From positions 37,545,382 to 37,609,381 of the forward strand of contig NC_061863.1 of NCBI RefSeq assembly GCF_907164915.1: a DNA stretch of 64,000 nucleotides, read 5' to 3'. The notes beneath the pieces were generated by a model that was not told where the DNA came from, ran no database searches, and saw only the letters and a list, made by a program, of their open reading frames with translations. Origin of the DNA: Impatiens glandulifera. Its lineage: Eukaryota; Streptophyta; Magnoliopsida; Ericales; Balsaminaceae. This document shows, piece after piece, positions 1-10,194 of the stretch (position 1 is its first letter; every line of letters begins with the position of its first letter). The position numbers were made by a program, and so were the translations under genes.

Positions 1-1039
1 GCATATCGTAGAAACGCTCGAACTTCGACCGATGAAACTCATTACTCATTATAAATAATCGGCATGCGTTATTTATTAGTAACTCTCGTGAATATTTTAT
101 TATATTCACGTCTAAGAAACACTTATACGTGGATAGTACTCCATTTATTTATACATGATCTTCATACATTAGTAGATTTTGTTTTAATTAATGTAAAAAT
201 AGGGATTTCTTTTAATGAAATTATGATTTAGTTACTTTAAATCTAAAACTGTTATTTAAACTTAATCAAAATAATTAAATTTTAAACATCAAAATACATT
301 TTTATATAAAAGTTATAAAATATTTTATTAAAATATTTTAACACACAAATGTTAATTTTTGGGACAAGAGATATCCCAAACTACAACAAGTCATATATAT
401 ATATATATATATATATGAACAATATTTTATTTAATTCGATTAAGAGGTAAGTATAGAAAATATTGTAATCAATGTAAATATAATTATAAGAAATTAAACT
501 ATATTAAATATTATAATATTGAATAACTTTTTAGAATTTAATATAAGATATTAAAGATTTTAATGGACAAATTATTTGCAATTAATTAATTTATTCATAT
601 TATCAAATAAAATAATTTTCATACCATTTATTTATATTTTATGAATAAATTTTAATAATAGCTGAATGGAAAATTTATATAGATTATATAATATTAAAGA
701 TTGACTCAATCACTCTCTGATAATTTATATATATTAATATTTATTTTTAATATATTTTATTTCTCCTTTAATACTCATAGTTTTATTTAAAGATTATTTA
801 TTTATTTTATCAAAATAATTTTTTTAATATTTTATAAATTTTAATATTAACACAAAATTTTATCAACCAAAATTATTTAAATTTAAATAAATTTATATTT
901 TAAATATTATTTTATTCATATTATAAAATATTATAAAAAATAAGTTATTTACACTTAATTTGGATATAACTAAAACTTAAAATTATATATAAATTATATA
1001 TATTTAAATTTCATCAACAATATTACTCTAAACACTTAA
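1..1039. other. AT-rich intergenic DNA, no gene seen
   Basis: Very AT-rich sequence with many short poly-A/T runs and an (AT)n microsatellite at about 390-415. No reading frame of convincing length or composition and no recognisable RNA gene on either strand. Confidence 0.7.
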
Positions 1040-1200
1040 GATATATATAGAGAGGAATGATAATGGATGAAATTTCAAAGATAGAATGAGGGAGAAATTG
1101 ACGTGTCACTAAATCACTAGTCGAAGAAAAAATAAAGGCGGGAAATAAGGAAGGAGAGAAAAATTTATTAATTTTCAAGCGAATTATATTAAGCTAAGTT
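1040..1200 (+). repeat. Dispersed MITE-like repeat, copy 1
   Basis: A block reading roughly AATGATAATGGATGAAATTT, then purine-rich GAGGGAGAAA sequence, and ending TTAATTTTCAAGCGAATTA. A diverged copy in opposite orientation lies at about 25430-25565 (GAGGATGAAATTTAGGGAGG ... TTAATTTTCAGGCAATCGAA when read on the minus strand). Two related non-coding blocks in opposite orientation suggest a small non-autonomous DNA transposon. Terminal repeats and target duplications were not established. Confidence 0.45.
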
Positions 1201-2536
1201 ATTCTTCAATATTCACTCTCTCAAATTCACTATCTCAATTAATTCTCATAACTCTCCCAAATTCACTGTCTCAATCATTTCTTATATATATATATATATA
1301 ATTTTATAAATTAATAAATTATAAATTAATAAATAAAGTTTAAAATAGAAGTAAGCTTAATTTGTGGGGAAGTATAAAAACATAAAGACAGTGGTTGCGT
1401 GCAATTACCTGTGAGAGATTAATTATGGGATGAATGGTTCAGGTTCATCCCAAGGATACTGATGACTCTAAAGTTTGGATTGCTGCTTGATTTAATTATT
1501 TTCCTTATTTGTTTTGAAAAAAAAGTAAAAAAAAATGTTCTGATTTGATATGTCTTGAGAATAAAAAGAAAAAGTAGATTGTGGACATTTCCTATTATTA
1601 TTTTTTTTATTTAAAGGAGACTCGGGTCTGTTCAAAATTCCCATAAATTGACCCAAATTTGAATCATATATCTAACAATTTATAATTAAAAAAATGATCT
1701 ATGTATCATTTTAAAATATTAATATTCGTATAAATATTATAACACAAACAAAAATAAAATCTCACCAAACTTATTTTATAAAAATTATATAATTATCTTT
1801 ATTTAATAATATAATTCAGAATAATATATATTTCTTTATTTAGAACACTAAAAACATACAATAATGTTCATATGGGAGTGGAGAGTGTTTAAAATGATTT
1901 GGGTGGGAGATCTTTGGAGGGAGTGTTTCAAAGTGTTTCATTGGGAGGATTACGGAGGGAGTGTTTCGGCTAAAGGAATTATGGGAAGTGTGAATCCATT
2001 TGGGTGACCATGAAGAAGAGAGAATTAATACTCGCATAAGAAGAGTTTTCTAAGCCTCATAGTTATGAATGTCTTAAGATATGATTCTCAATACTCATTT
2101 AATAAAGACTAATAGCTAGGGTAGAAATTAGATGGGTATTAAGGATTGAATTTAACTTTATGGGTATTAAATAAGTTTTAAGGACTAGATTTGGCCTTTT
2201 CGATCATTTTGGTAAAACAAAATACTCAATTTTTACTTTTACGTTTAAATAAAAATTACAAAAACTTAGAAATATATAATCTTGAATAAACTTTTATTTT
2301 TGTTATTGTTGAAGTAAAAAGACATCATTGCGTGAGTTATTATGAATAGTTTAATTGAAAAGAATCTTATTTAAAAAAAAAATCAATTCAATTCTCAATA
2401 AATTGTTCTAAGTTCAAGACTTTATGTGGGATGATGCTAATATCAAGAATTGAGGTGGAAAATTATTAACTTAGCATTAGTGGAATGTATTATTTATTTA
2501 TTTTGTATTCCTTTTGATTCTGGTATTCTTTACTCT
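1201..2536. other. Intergenic DNA, no gene seen
   Basis: AT-rich sequence. A short G-rich block (about 1865-2030) is open on the minus strand for 65 codons but shows no protein family signature. A segment at about 2445-2490 (AATTGAGGTGGAAAATTATT followed by a TTAGCATTAGTGGAA-like stretch) recurs in diverged form at about 22732-22775, so part of this stretch is also a dispersed repeat. Confidence 0.5.
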
Positions 2537-2618
2537 TTTTTATAATAGCTTTTACATTATTTTTAGTGAATGTGGTCTTTTTTATAATAGCTTTTACATT
2601 ATTTTTAATGAATGTGGT
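2537..2618. repeat. 41-bp direct tandem duplication
   Basis: Two adjacent copies of a unit containing ATAATAGCTTTTACATTATT followed by TTTAGTGAATGTGGTC or TTTAATGAATGTGGTC. They differ at about one position. The duplication only gives a short minus-strand frame a repeated KNNVKAIIKK segment; there is no sign of a real gene. Confidence 0.8.
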
Positions 2619-2655
2619 CACCATGAATTTATGTAATAAATTATGGTTAGGATTA

Positions 2656-4477
2656 TGATCGATGATAGAGACTGGGGTCTCACAAATTTGAACGCTTATA
2701 CACACTTCGTTTAGAGGTTGATTATCTAGTTTCTACTATACACAAATCGTCACAAACTCTTGACAAAGTCAAGTGCGGAACTGTTTATTTCGACTTGAAG
2801 CAACACAACAAGATTGTAATGATGCGAGAAAGGAAAGCACAATGCACAAAAGATGTTTATGGATGTTCGGAGTAAAAGCTCCTACGTCACCTCTTCTTCT
2901 CGACCTCGAGAAGGATATTCACTAGAAGATTTGGTTAAATACAATATTTGAACAAACCCAGTCGAACAACCAGGACTTAGTTATTGCCTGTTTTCGAACT
3001 CCTAGCACACACACTATGTTGAACAGAAACAAATTATGTCAACTTATAACACTAGTCAACTCACACATAATAGGTAGTATGTAATACACTTGTAATACTT
3101 TTGTAAACTTGAAAGCTTTAAAAACTTTGATAGCTTGAGAGATCTTGTAAGAAGTTTGTTCAAAAGTTGAAAAGGCTCTCGTAGGATTGGTAAAAAGGTT
3201 TGTGATCAAAAGGTTAGGTATTGAAACAGGTTAACCTCTGTGTTCTTAAGTAGGAAGGTGCCAACGGATATATTTGTTTCTTCAACGGATATATCTGCTT
3301 CATAAGATGTCTGTCTTAATCTTGATTGGTTGAGTTGTAGAATAGTATATCAAGGAGGATCCTCTTGATCTTGTCTGTACTTGGATGTTAATAATGCAAG
3401 ATATTCATTAATGTGTTTGCAGCATACAATGAACAGATAGCTTATAGATTTGACTTTTCTTTGGTTCTTTTATCATAGCTCTACTGCTATAGAAAGATCT
3501 TCACCAGTCTTTGCACTCAAATGAAAACAATTATCTGGGAAGTATAAAGCTGACGTTTGCATTTGCCAAAAGCGTCCTTATATATTACCGAGGCTGGTAA
3601 AATATAGGAAGTATGAAAAACCGGAAGCGCTCAAATAAAAATATCGATTTTATTGAAAAACTGTTTTCAATAAAATACTAAAAGCGGTCAAACTTGATGT
3701 AAAACCGAAGTTACAAGTTAAAACCGATTTATAATGTCGAACGTGTGTTTATATAATGCCGATTATATAAACTACCGGACGCGTCCCAATTATATATAAA
3801 AGCGGAAGTCAAAAACTATCGAACGCATGTTTTGCAAAATGCCGATTTGAAAAATACCGAACGCATCTTGTAGAATACTGAATTGATATAAAATCGGATA
3901 CGTGTTCATAAACTAACGAAGTCACAAACTACCGGAAGTTCTTATTATATAAAATCAATTATATAATACAAAAAGATAAAGTTGGACGCGTGTTTTGCAA
4001 AATGTCGATTACACTTTGATAGAATACTAAAACCTAAAATATTGAATACGCGTCTTCTCATAAAACCGATTCACAAAATGCCGAACGCGTGTTTTGCAAA
4101 ATACCGATATGTTCAATATAATACCGAGATGTTAACTAACCGGATACGTCTCTTCAAAAAGTCGATCTTGTAAAAAGCCGATTTATAGATGAAAATGAAA
4201 GTGCCTTTTTGCATAATACCAAAATTTGATTAAATGTTTACTTTAATAAAAAACCGGAAAGCTTTTTCTTTCATATTTCTTTAATATTTCAAGTCTACAC
4301 ATGATGAAATTAACATAGTTAGGTTTTTATTGAATAGTTATTTAATACTAATAATTAATTAACTATTTTTACTTAATAATTTCTCCCTTTTTGATTATTT
4401 AAAGTAATATTCAAAACATGATACTTTTATAATTGTTGTCTAATTATCCTAAGTTAATTAGCTAATTTAATCAAACA
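2656..4477 (-). mobile_element. LTR of Copia element E (3' LTR, minus strand)
   Basis: Read on the minus strand, this begins TGTTTGATTAAATTAG immediately after a polypurine tract and ends near GTCTCTATCATCGATCA. The last 300 bp match the LTR end of element B in order: a block with GGTGACGTAGGAGC and CGAACATCCATAAAC, then AACAGTTCCGCACTTGA, then CCCAGTCTCTATC. At about 1.82 kb it is close to the 1.87-kb LTR of element C. The elements' coding remains lie upstream (higher coordinates), so this is the 3' LTR. The outer boundary at 2656 is inferred from a terminal CA and similarity; no target duplication can be checked because the other end of the element is missing. Confidence 0.75.
3590..4260. 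repeat. CCGA-type minisatellite inside the LTR of element E
   Basis: Degenerate tandem array built on ACCGA/TCGGT cores. Its best-preserved unit reads CCGAACGCGTGTTTTGC, then AAAATGCCGATT. Near-identical pieces occur at about 3825, 3970 and 4080, with many shortened versions (AAACCGATT, ACCGGACGCG, AAGCCGAT) between them. It occupies the same part of the LTR (U3) as the TTAGAC palindrome arrays in elements B and C. Confidence 0.8.
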
Positions 4478-4494
4478 ATTTCTCCCTTTTTATT
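4478..4494 (-). other. Polypurine tract of element E
   Basis: On the minus strand AAAAAGGGAGAAAT directly precedes the LTR start TGTTTGATTAAATT, as expected for the plus-strand primer of reverse transcription; element B has AAAAGGGGGAAAT at the same position. A second near-identical tract (CAAAAAGGGAGAAAT in minus sense) lies about 100 bp further into the LTR at about 4378-4397, so either the junction was duplicated or an older LTR start was displaced. Confidence 0.7.
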
Positions 4495-4680
4495 TTTTTA
4501 ACCTAAAACTATCAAAACCAACTAACTTGATCAGGCATTTTTAATATTCATCATTTGACTGCCTTGTTTAATAGCCGAAACAATAAGTGCAGTTAGAAAA
4601 AATATCAGTAGTTCATTAAAAGTCTTGAAATAAGTTCATGATTGAAAGACAGAGAAAGGAAAAACATTAATGTAAAGAGA

Positions 4681-7600
4681 GGATTAGCGTCTCCTTCTTG
4701 ATGCCATGTTTTCCATGTCTTTTGTCAGCCCGACCATGAAGGTGCCATTGGGTTGACCTCCCACGTTACCTCCACGATCACTTCCTATCGCTGGAGTAGA
4801 GTCATCGTCAACAACAGAACCATCACCTCGACGTAGCCTATGATTGGAGCGAGCACTGCGTGGAATTTCAGGTTGACGAGAATTCACAAGTTGAGTCGTC
4901 ATTTGGGATAAGGTCGTCATATCTTCTTCAACCTCAGTTTGTTTAGCAGCCTCAACGGCTGCGTTTTCCTCATCTTGATATCATTGAGCAACTTCCTCTT
5001 GTTCTCTTAGTCTTTCAGCATCAGCAGCATAGTGAGATCTGACAATCTCCATGATTTGAGATGTAAGGATGTCGACTGAAGACTTGGTCTCGTTCTGGAG
5101 AGAAAATGTCATGTTGATTAGAGGTTCCATCTTCCCCAGTTCTTGCGCATCTCTTGTCGCATCCTTACTAATTTTTGATGCTTCCCAATTATAGAGGATG
5201 TTTGCATTTCCTCCATTCGATCCAGTCGAGTTGTAACCGTTTGTAGAGATTCTTGCCAATGAGCTATTATTTCCATGAGAATTTATTGGTTATCCGCTCT
5301 TCGTGTCTCTTCAATAGTAGATTTAGTAGACATATGAGATCCAAGAGGAATGGCTCAGATAGGTTGAGCACGATGGGGACTTATTTGGATTAACCTCTTC
5401 GTTCCGATCAGTTCTTTGGGACTTTTATCCTAAGACTGTGAGTACTTTTGGAGACCTCTTTGGATTTAGAAGACTTACCCGAAATTGAGTGAGCAGGGGT
5501 TGGTTGCTTCGGGTTATGAACTTCATCTTGATCTAGAGGAGGAAGTTCATTACTGGTCGTTTCAAGATATTCGACTTGATGAGAGGAGGAATAACCCTTG
5601 CCAGCCGCAAGCGATGGGTTAGAGTGTGTTGTACCTTGCCCATCCTCGTTCTCATTTTCTTCAAAAGTTTACAAGACCTGAATCTATTACTCATTGGAGT
5701 TAGGTTCTGTAGCAGCATGAATGCGTTCCCAGTCTTGTTTTGACATACCACCGTATTTTTTTTGACATAGTGTCCTCTTACTTCATATCCATCGAACATT
5801 TCTCGTTTTTCTGAACTTTTCCATTTCCGTTTCGATGATTTACCCTCTTCAACCGACATTTGCTCGGTTCGTATAGTTTGAATGTCGCCTTAAGAGGGAG
5901 GCATTTCTTCAATAAAATCCAGAGGCTCATTCTCTTCAATATGGTCCAAATCTATTCGCGAAGGGGGAATTCTGAATTCCTCTAAATTAGATGTTGTACC
6001 ACCATCCACATACTTGAGAATAGTGGATATGTATCCCTCTAGTAGCCCATTTAAATGATTTATTACCTCGGCATCTGATTTTTCCGTGTCAGCAATCTAA
6101 TTAAAGTTTGATTGGAACCCTTTGAAAAAAGGAAATATGGCTCTTCCCCTTGCATATGCTTCCACAAAAGCACATCGTTGAATGGCTATTGTTACAAATT
6201 TTGTTTTAGCGATAGAGAAGACTGCCTCCTCCAAGCTTAGGAACTTTGACCACTTTTCTTCTTCTGTTATATCTGGAAACATCTCACTAAATCTCGTACC
6301 CAATCTGAGATTTACCCAAGAGTTGAAGACATCAATTTTCAGCTTTACGTCAGTCTCCGCTCGTTCAAGTATCAATTATATAGAGGTCTGAGCCTCTAGT
6401 GTTATGTCAATAGGCGACTCGGAAGTGGAGAGGCGATATCTTTTCCTTCTCCAGCCACTTCAGCTATTCGAGGTTCTGGAACTTGTTCTTTAAACTCAAG
6501 TTGTCTTGATGTTCTCATTGCAGCAAAGGAGGAAAAGCTTCTTCAAATTTTTTCAACTGGAACCTGTTTATGGTATTTTCATTTGGATCCGGTTGGGTAT
6601 ACAAAATCCCTTGTTAGAATGTCAAAATAGGAATAAAGTCTTCATTGACGGCTATCATAACCGTCTTATTAGCATTAGTGGAAGAATCCACAACTTGAGA
6701 CGGAACCTCCTTCTGAATAGCCTGATCGATATCGGTTTGACCGGTAACAACAACCTCTAGCTGGTCAATTTGTAACGCATCAAGCCGATCGGTTTGAGCA
6801 GCTTCTAACCGGTCGGTTTGAGACGTAAATAACTGATCGGTTTGGGAACTATCATCTAACTGGTCGGTTTGAAGGACTTCAACCTGATTGGTTTCATGAA
6901 TATTAGACCGATCGGTAGCAGCGAGCTCAACAATCTTGATTGAAACTTCAATAACTGTCGATTGAGCATCTAAAGCCGCAGGCTGAATCGAAATAATAAG
7001 AGGTGCAGGACTTCACTCCAACATGAATGCTTGCTAGAATAGAAATTGCATTAAAGAGAAGAGGAGTATGAATATTTACCTCAAGTCGAGCTCTCTTTCG
7101 AGATGAAGTTATTTCACCGGTTTCTCTAAGTCCGGTTCTTACAATACTGTTGGTACTTGCAGCAGAATCAACTCCTGATCTTAGTCTTTTTTAGGACGCG
7201 GCACAGGTGGACGGGTTTATGCGTTTTAAGTCCCCCATAGACCTTCCACCTGCCGATTTTGCACCGGCATTTTTCCGCCACTTGATTGTTGGATGGAAGT
7301 CTCGGAGTTACACTCCTTGGCTTTATTTATCCTGGTAATTTATTGGCCAATAGTAACAGCAGACATGATTTTATTAGGGTTTAACGAAGTACTTAGACTG
7401 GTAGGTACATATAAATGCTTCAGAATCCATCCTATCTGCACTGAAAAGTCGAGACTTCTCTTGTGGCGGGGAGACACCATTTGACTTAGAGTATTAAACA
7501 TGACGAATCCCCAGTTGAAGCTATCGCCCTTGACTATAGCACTCATCATATCGAACTTATATTGGGTGATTGTATCATAGTTTCTGCCTCTTCCCTGGAG

Positions 7601-8027
7601 CTCTTTAGTAACAATGTTGTAGAGAATGCGATATTCGCATTTTAGGTCTTTCTTCTTTCCGCTGCAACTGATAGGAACATCTCTATCGGAGTGGATGGAT
7701 TGCATATGAGATACTGCAATGTAGACATTGCTTCAGAGAAGTCCCGACCATGAGTCGGAAGCTTCATAATCCTGGCGAACATCACTTCAGTAATGGTGAA
7801 CTCCACACCATTCACCTTAGCATATATATCGTCACCGACTATCTTCGCCGAATCGAAAAACACCCGGACCGCTTCATCATAAAAAACAAAGGGTCCTTCC
7901 AGGAAATGCCCGAGGCTGGAGTCTTCGATAGATCCGAACATCGATTTCATATCAGGTGTTCCAGATTTGAAGATTGATTGAAATCAATCTTCATAATGTT
8001 GTTAGAGAATGCATTATCCTTAGCCAT
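4681..8027 (-). pseudogene. Accessory retrotransposon ORF (ORF2b) of element E, frameshifted
   Basis: Starts at the ATG at 8027 (MAKDNAFSN...), followed by MKIDFNQSSNLEH, then a one-base frameshift near 7947, then KSMFGSIEDSSLGHFLEGPF. The first 200 or so residues align by eye with ORF2 of elements B and A: a shared 'MF.SLE.SGL..FL' block, a 'PT.G' block, a 'K.EYR.L.DI' block and a '.MM.AI..G...NW' block. This resembles the domain known as putative plant transposon protein (Pfam Transposase_32-like), recalled rather than searched. Next come an NLS-like SSRKRARLEV (about 7080-7110), a repeat-rich middle encoding QTDRLEAAQTDRLDA, a basic stretch KSSKRKWKSSEKRE (about 5800-5840), a region with coiled-coil character (about 5000-5300) and an RSARSNHRLRR tail ending in RRRR. 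At least three frame changes and an in-frame stop near 4976 make it a pseudogene. No signal peptide or membrane segment is seen. Function unknown. Confidence 0.75.
6715..6930 (-). repeat. Coding repeat (QTDRL-type) within ORF2b
   Basis: About eight degenerate units of 8-14 codons reading QTD(R/Q)L(E/D)xx on the minus strand. At DNA level each carries ACCGATCGG or ACCGACCGG (GGTCGGTTTGA on the plus strand), i.e. the same CCGA/TCGG core that builds the minisatellite in the LTR of this element. Units lie near 6735, 6770, 6790, 6815, 6835, 6860, 6885 and 6910. Confidence 0.75.
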
Positions 8028-8494
8028 ATCGGTAGTTTTAGACAAACTGAAGAATATGAAAGGTATTTCTTAGAGAGAAAGCAAAGCGAAATATAGATTT
8101 AGGGTTTGCAGAAAAATGTGATGAAATATCGGCATGCATTCCATATTTAAAGGGATTTTATCAAACATGTTTCAAACTTCCCAAAATTAAAATTGAATTG
8201 TCGCTTTCTCTTAAAACGTGCTGTCAAACACTATTAAATTATGCCGGTTTTTTAAAAATACATATTTCCAAGAAAGATTCATTATTATTTTTGACCATAA
8301 ATATTTTATAACGGTTATAAATTAAATATATAACTTAAAATAATATTTAATATTTAATGAATGCAGATATTACTTAATGACCCATAATTCCAATAATAGA
8401 TATTTAGATAGTCGGTTCACAACACAAAATAATCGGTTCAAAGGAATTTAACATTTTTTCCAAATCTAACTTGACTACTAAAGGGAGAATATAA
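8028..8494. other. Spacer/leader between ORF2a and ORF2b
   Basis: No ORF. Read on the minus strand, the 110 bases before the ORF2b ATG contain TTTAAATATGG (possible TATA-like sequence), CAAACCCTAAATC and a CT-rich stretch. A similar arrangement (TATTAA or ATTAAA, CT-rich leader, AACCCTA in A, then ATG) precedes ORF2 in elements A and B. Two TCGGTTC motifs at about 8413 and 8433 match the CCGA core of the LTR array. Possible internal promoter; inferred only. Confidence 0.4.
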
Positions 8495-9190
8495 CTAGAT
8501 CTAGTGACTTGGAGATCCTAGAATCGTTTCTTTCTTAATTTTTTATGTTTCTATCATATCGATGTAGCTATAGATTCTTTCATTTGTTAAGACTTGGGAT
8601 GGTTTGGGGTCGATTTTAGGTCCAATGTAAGCATGTATATCAAAGAAGAGGGCACTGAGTTTAGACACATAGCCAGTTAACATTTTCTCTGAAGATATCA
8701 TTTTCTTCAGGTTGTCGAAGATAACCTTTGACCAGTTGATAGGAATGCATATGGTTATGGCCACCATCATTTCGAAGACCTTCTTGGAATAAATGTGAAT
8801 GGATTCTTTCGCTAAAATAGATTTGGAAATTCGGTTTTTAGAAGGGACTTAACCCCATTGGTTTCAATACGATGGGAGAAATCTAAGAAGTGAAGTGACA
8901 TTTCATAGATGATGTCACTTGGAGATGGGGGAAAATCAGAAAAACTTCTGCTGGAAGGTCGATGCTTTGTGCAAAGTCTTCTTTAGAGAAGAGGAATTAT
9001 TTTCCTCGGACTTTGAACATGATAAATGTATTTTCAATCACCCTGGCATTTTAGAAAACCTCAAATACTACATCATCGTAAATCACATGAGAGCCCTCAA
9101 GAAATTTCCTTAAACCTTTGTACTATAGGGATTTGAACATGAGTAGAGTGTTACGAGCAAAAGTTGGATTCATTTCTTTGATTTCAAGGA
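8495..9190 (-). pseudogene. Second accessory ORF copy (ORF2a) of element E, decayed
   Basis: A minus-strand remnant homologous to ORF2b and to ORF2 of B. It begins near 9170 with MNPTFARNTLLMFKSL, then a stop, then YKGLRKFLEGSHVIYDD, matching the 'MFDSLKASGLRRFL' start of B. The middle is scrambled. It recovers at about 8770 with MMVAITICIPINWSKVIFDN, matching MVAITRGVPVNWTSFLFGN of B. Its distance downstream of the end of pol (about 800 bp) equals the pol-ORF2 distance in B (790 bp), so ORF2a sits at the ancestral position and ORF2b is an extra copy. Broken by several stops and frameshifts. Confidence 0.7.
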
Positions 9191-9784
9191 AGAGATATGT
9201 CTTTTACTTGAGAGGGGAGGATATAGATCGATAGAGAATGAATACTAGATCTATTTGAAAGACTTTTGAGATGCTTCAGATGGATAGTTTATTCCAATGA
9301 ATGCATTATTAAATAGAGCAGCATTTAATTAAGATCCATCCTAAATTCCATTGGATAGAGAAAAATAATCGTTACAAGTATGTTGCTCATATTTGTGAAC
9401 GTTGAGAGACACAAGTCTTCACGTTATTTGAGGTATGAAATTTTAATATCTGAGAGGGAATATATTCAGACATATAATGACAAAACTAGACGACTGTCCC
9501 ATTTTGATCCATAGATGAGACTACTGATACTTTTCATGTAAGTAACCAAATAGTTGTCTACATTTCTTGTACTTAATGGATCAATTACTTTATTTGAAGA
9601 AAACCGAACTGACTGGTATTTTTTCAAATTGTAAATAACCGACTGGTTTTAAGTTTCAAGTTGCTTAACTTACCAGGTATATATACTTTAGTTTCGATCG
9701 AATGATCTGATTGATTTCAAAAGGAGAAAATCGTCCGGTTTTATCTATTTGAATGACTTATCAAGTTATTCTCCTTTTAAATTT

Positions 9785-9980
9785 ATGCACTACAATATTT
9801 TGAGAAGCTTAGGTTTCTCCCTGAGTTTGTGCACAGTATTTTATAACATTAGGTGCAATGAAAACGTTTTGAGAAGCGTAAACTTCTCCCAGAATGCATG
9901 CCCAGTTTTTCATGAAAACATATGCAATGAAAATATTTTGAGAAGCGAAACCTTCTCCCTAAATGCATGTCATGGTGTTT
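9785..9980 (+). repeat. 69-bp tandem repeat, three copies
   Basis: Three units of about 69 bp sharing TATTTTGAGAAGC or CGTTTTGAGAAGC, then TTCTCCC and an ATGCATG-like segment, starting near 9785, 9854 and 9923. Because 69 is divisible by three, the plus strand stays open with a 23-residue repeat (LRSxxFSxNxCxVFxxNxCNEN). I read this as an untranslated minisatellite downstream of pol (which runs on the minus strand) rather than a gene. Confidence 0.75.
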
Positions 9981-9984
9981 AGAA

Positions 9985-10190
9985 ATTTTATTTGAGGTCT
10001 AGAAGACCCAAAATATTTCTAAAATAAGAAAACTTAGTCTCTTGGAGTGGCTTGGTGAAAATGTCAGACACTTGGTGATCGGTTGAAACATATTCCAGTC
10101 GGATGTGCCTCTGTGATACATGTTCTATTTCTTCAGACACATGGAAGTTATGTTTGACAAAGTTTGTCCAAACATGGATATGGAATTGGA
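9985..10190 (-). pseudogene. C-terminal end of Copia RNase H, element E
   Basis: Minus-strand reading gives SQRHIRLEYVSTDHQVSDIF, then TKPLQETKFSYFRNILGLLDLK and a stop near 9985. This aligns with the end of pol in element B ([16 protein letters not shown]..., [14 protein letters not shown]). The final helix and tail of RNase H are therefore present while everything upstream is lost. The break at about 10190 abuts Ty3/Gypsy sequence on the opposite strand, so the element was cut by a rearrangement or an insertion with later deletion. Catalytic residues of RNase H lie in the missing part. Confidence 0.8.
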
Positions 10191-10194
10191 ATTC

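Noticed and set aside
1840..2037. 65-codon minus-strand frame in a G-rich block
   Set aside because: No family resemblance and no supporting signals.
9749..9982. 77-codon plus-strand protein with 23-residue repeats
   Set aside because: Translation of a 69-bp minisatellite lying downstream of a pol that runs on the other strand.
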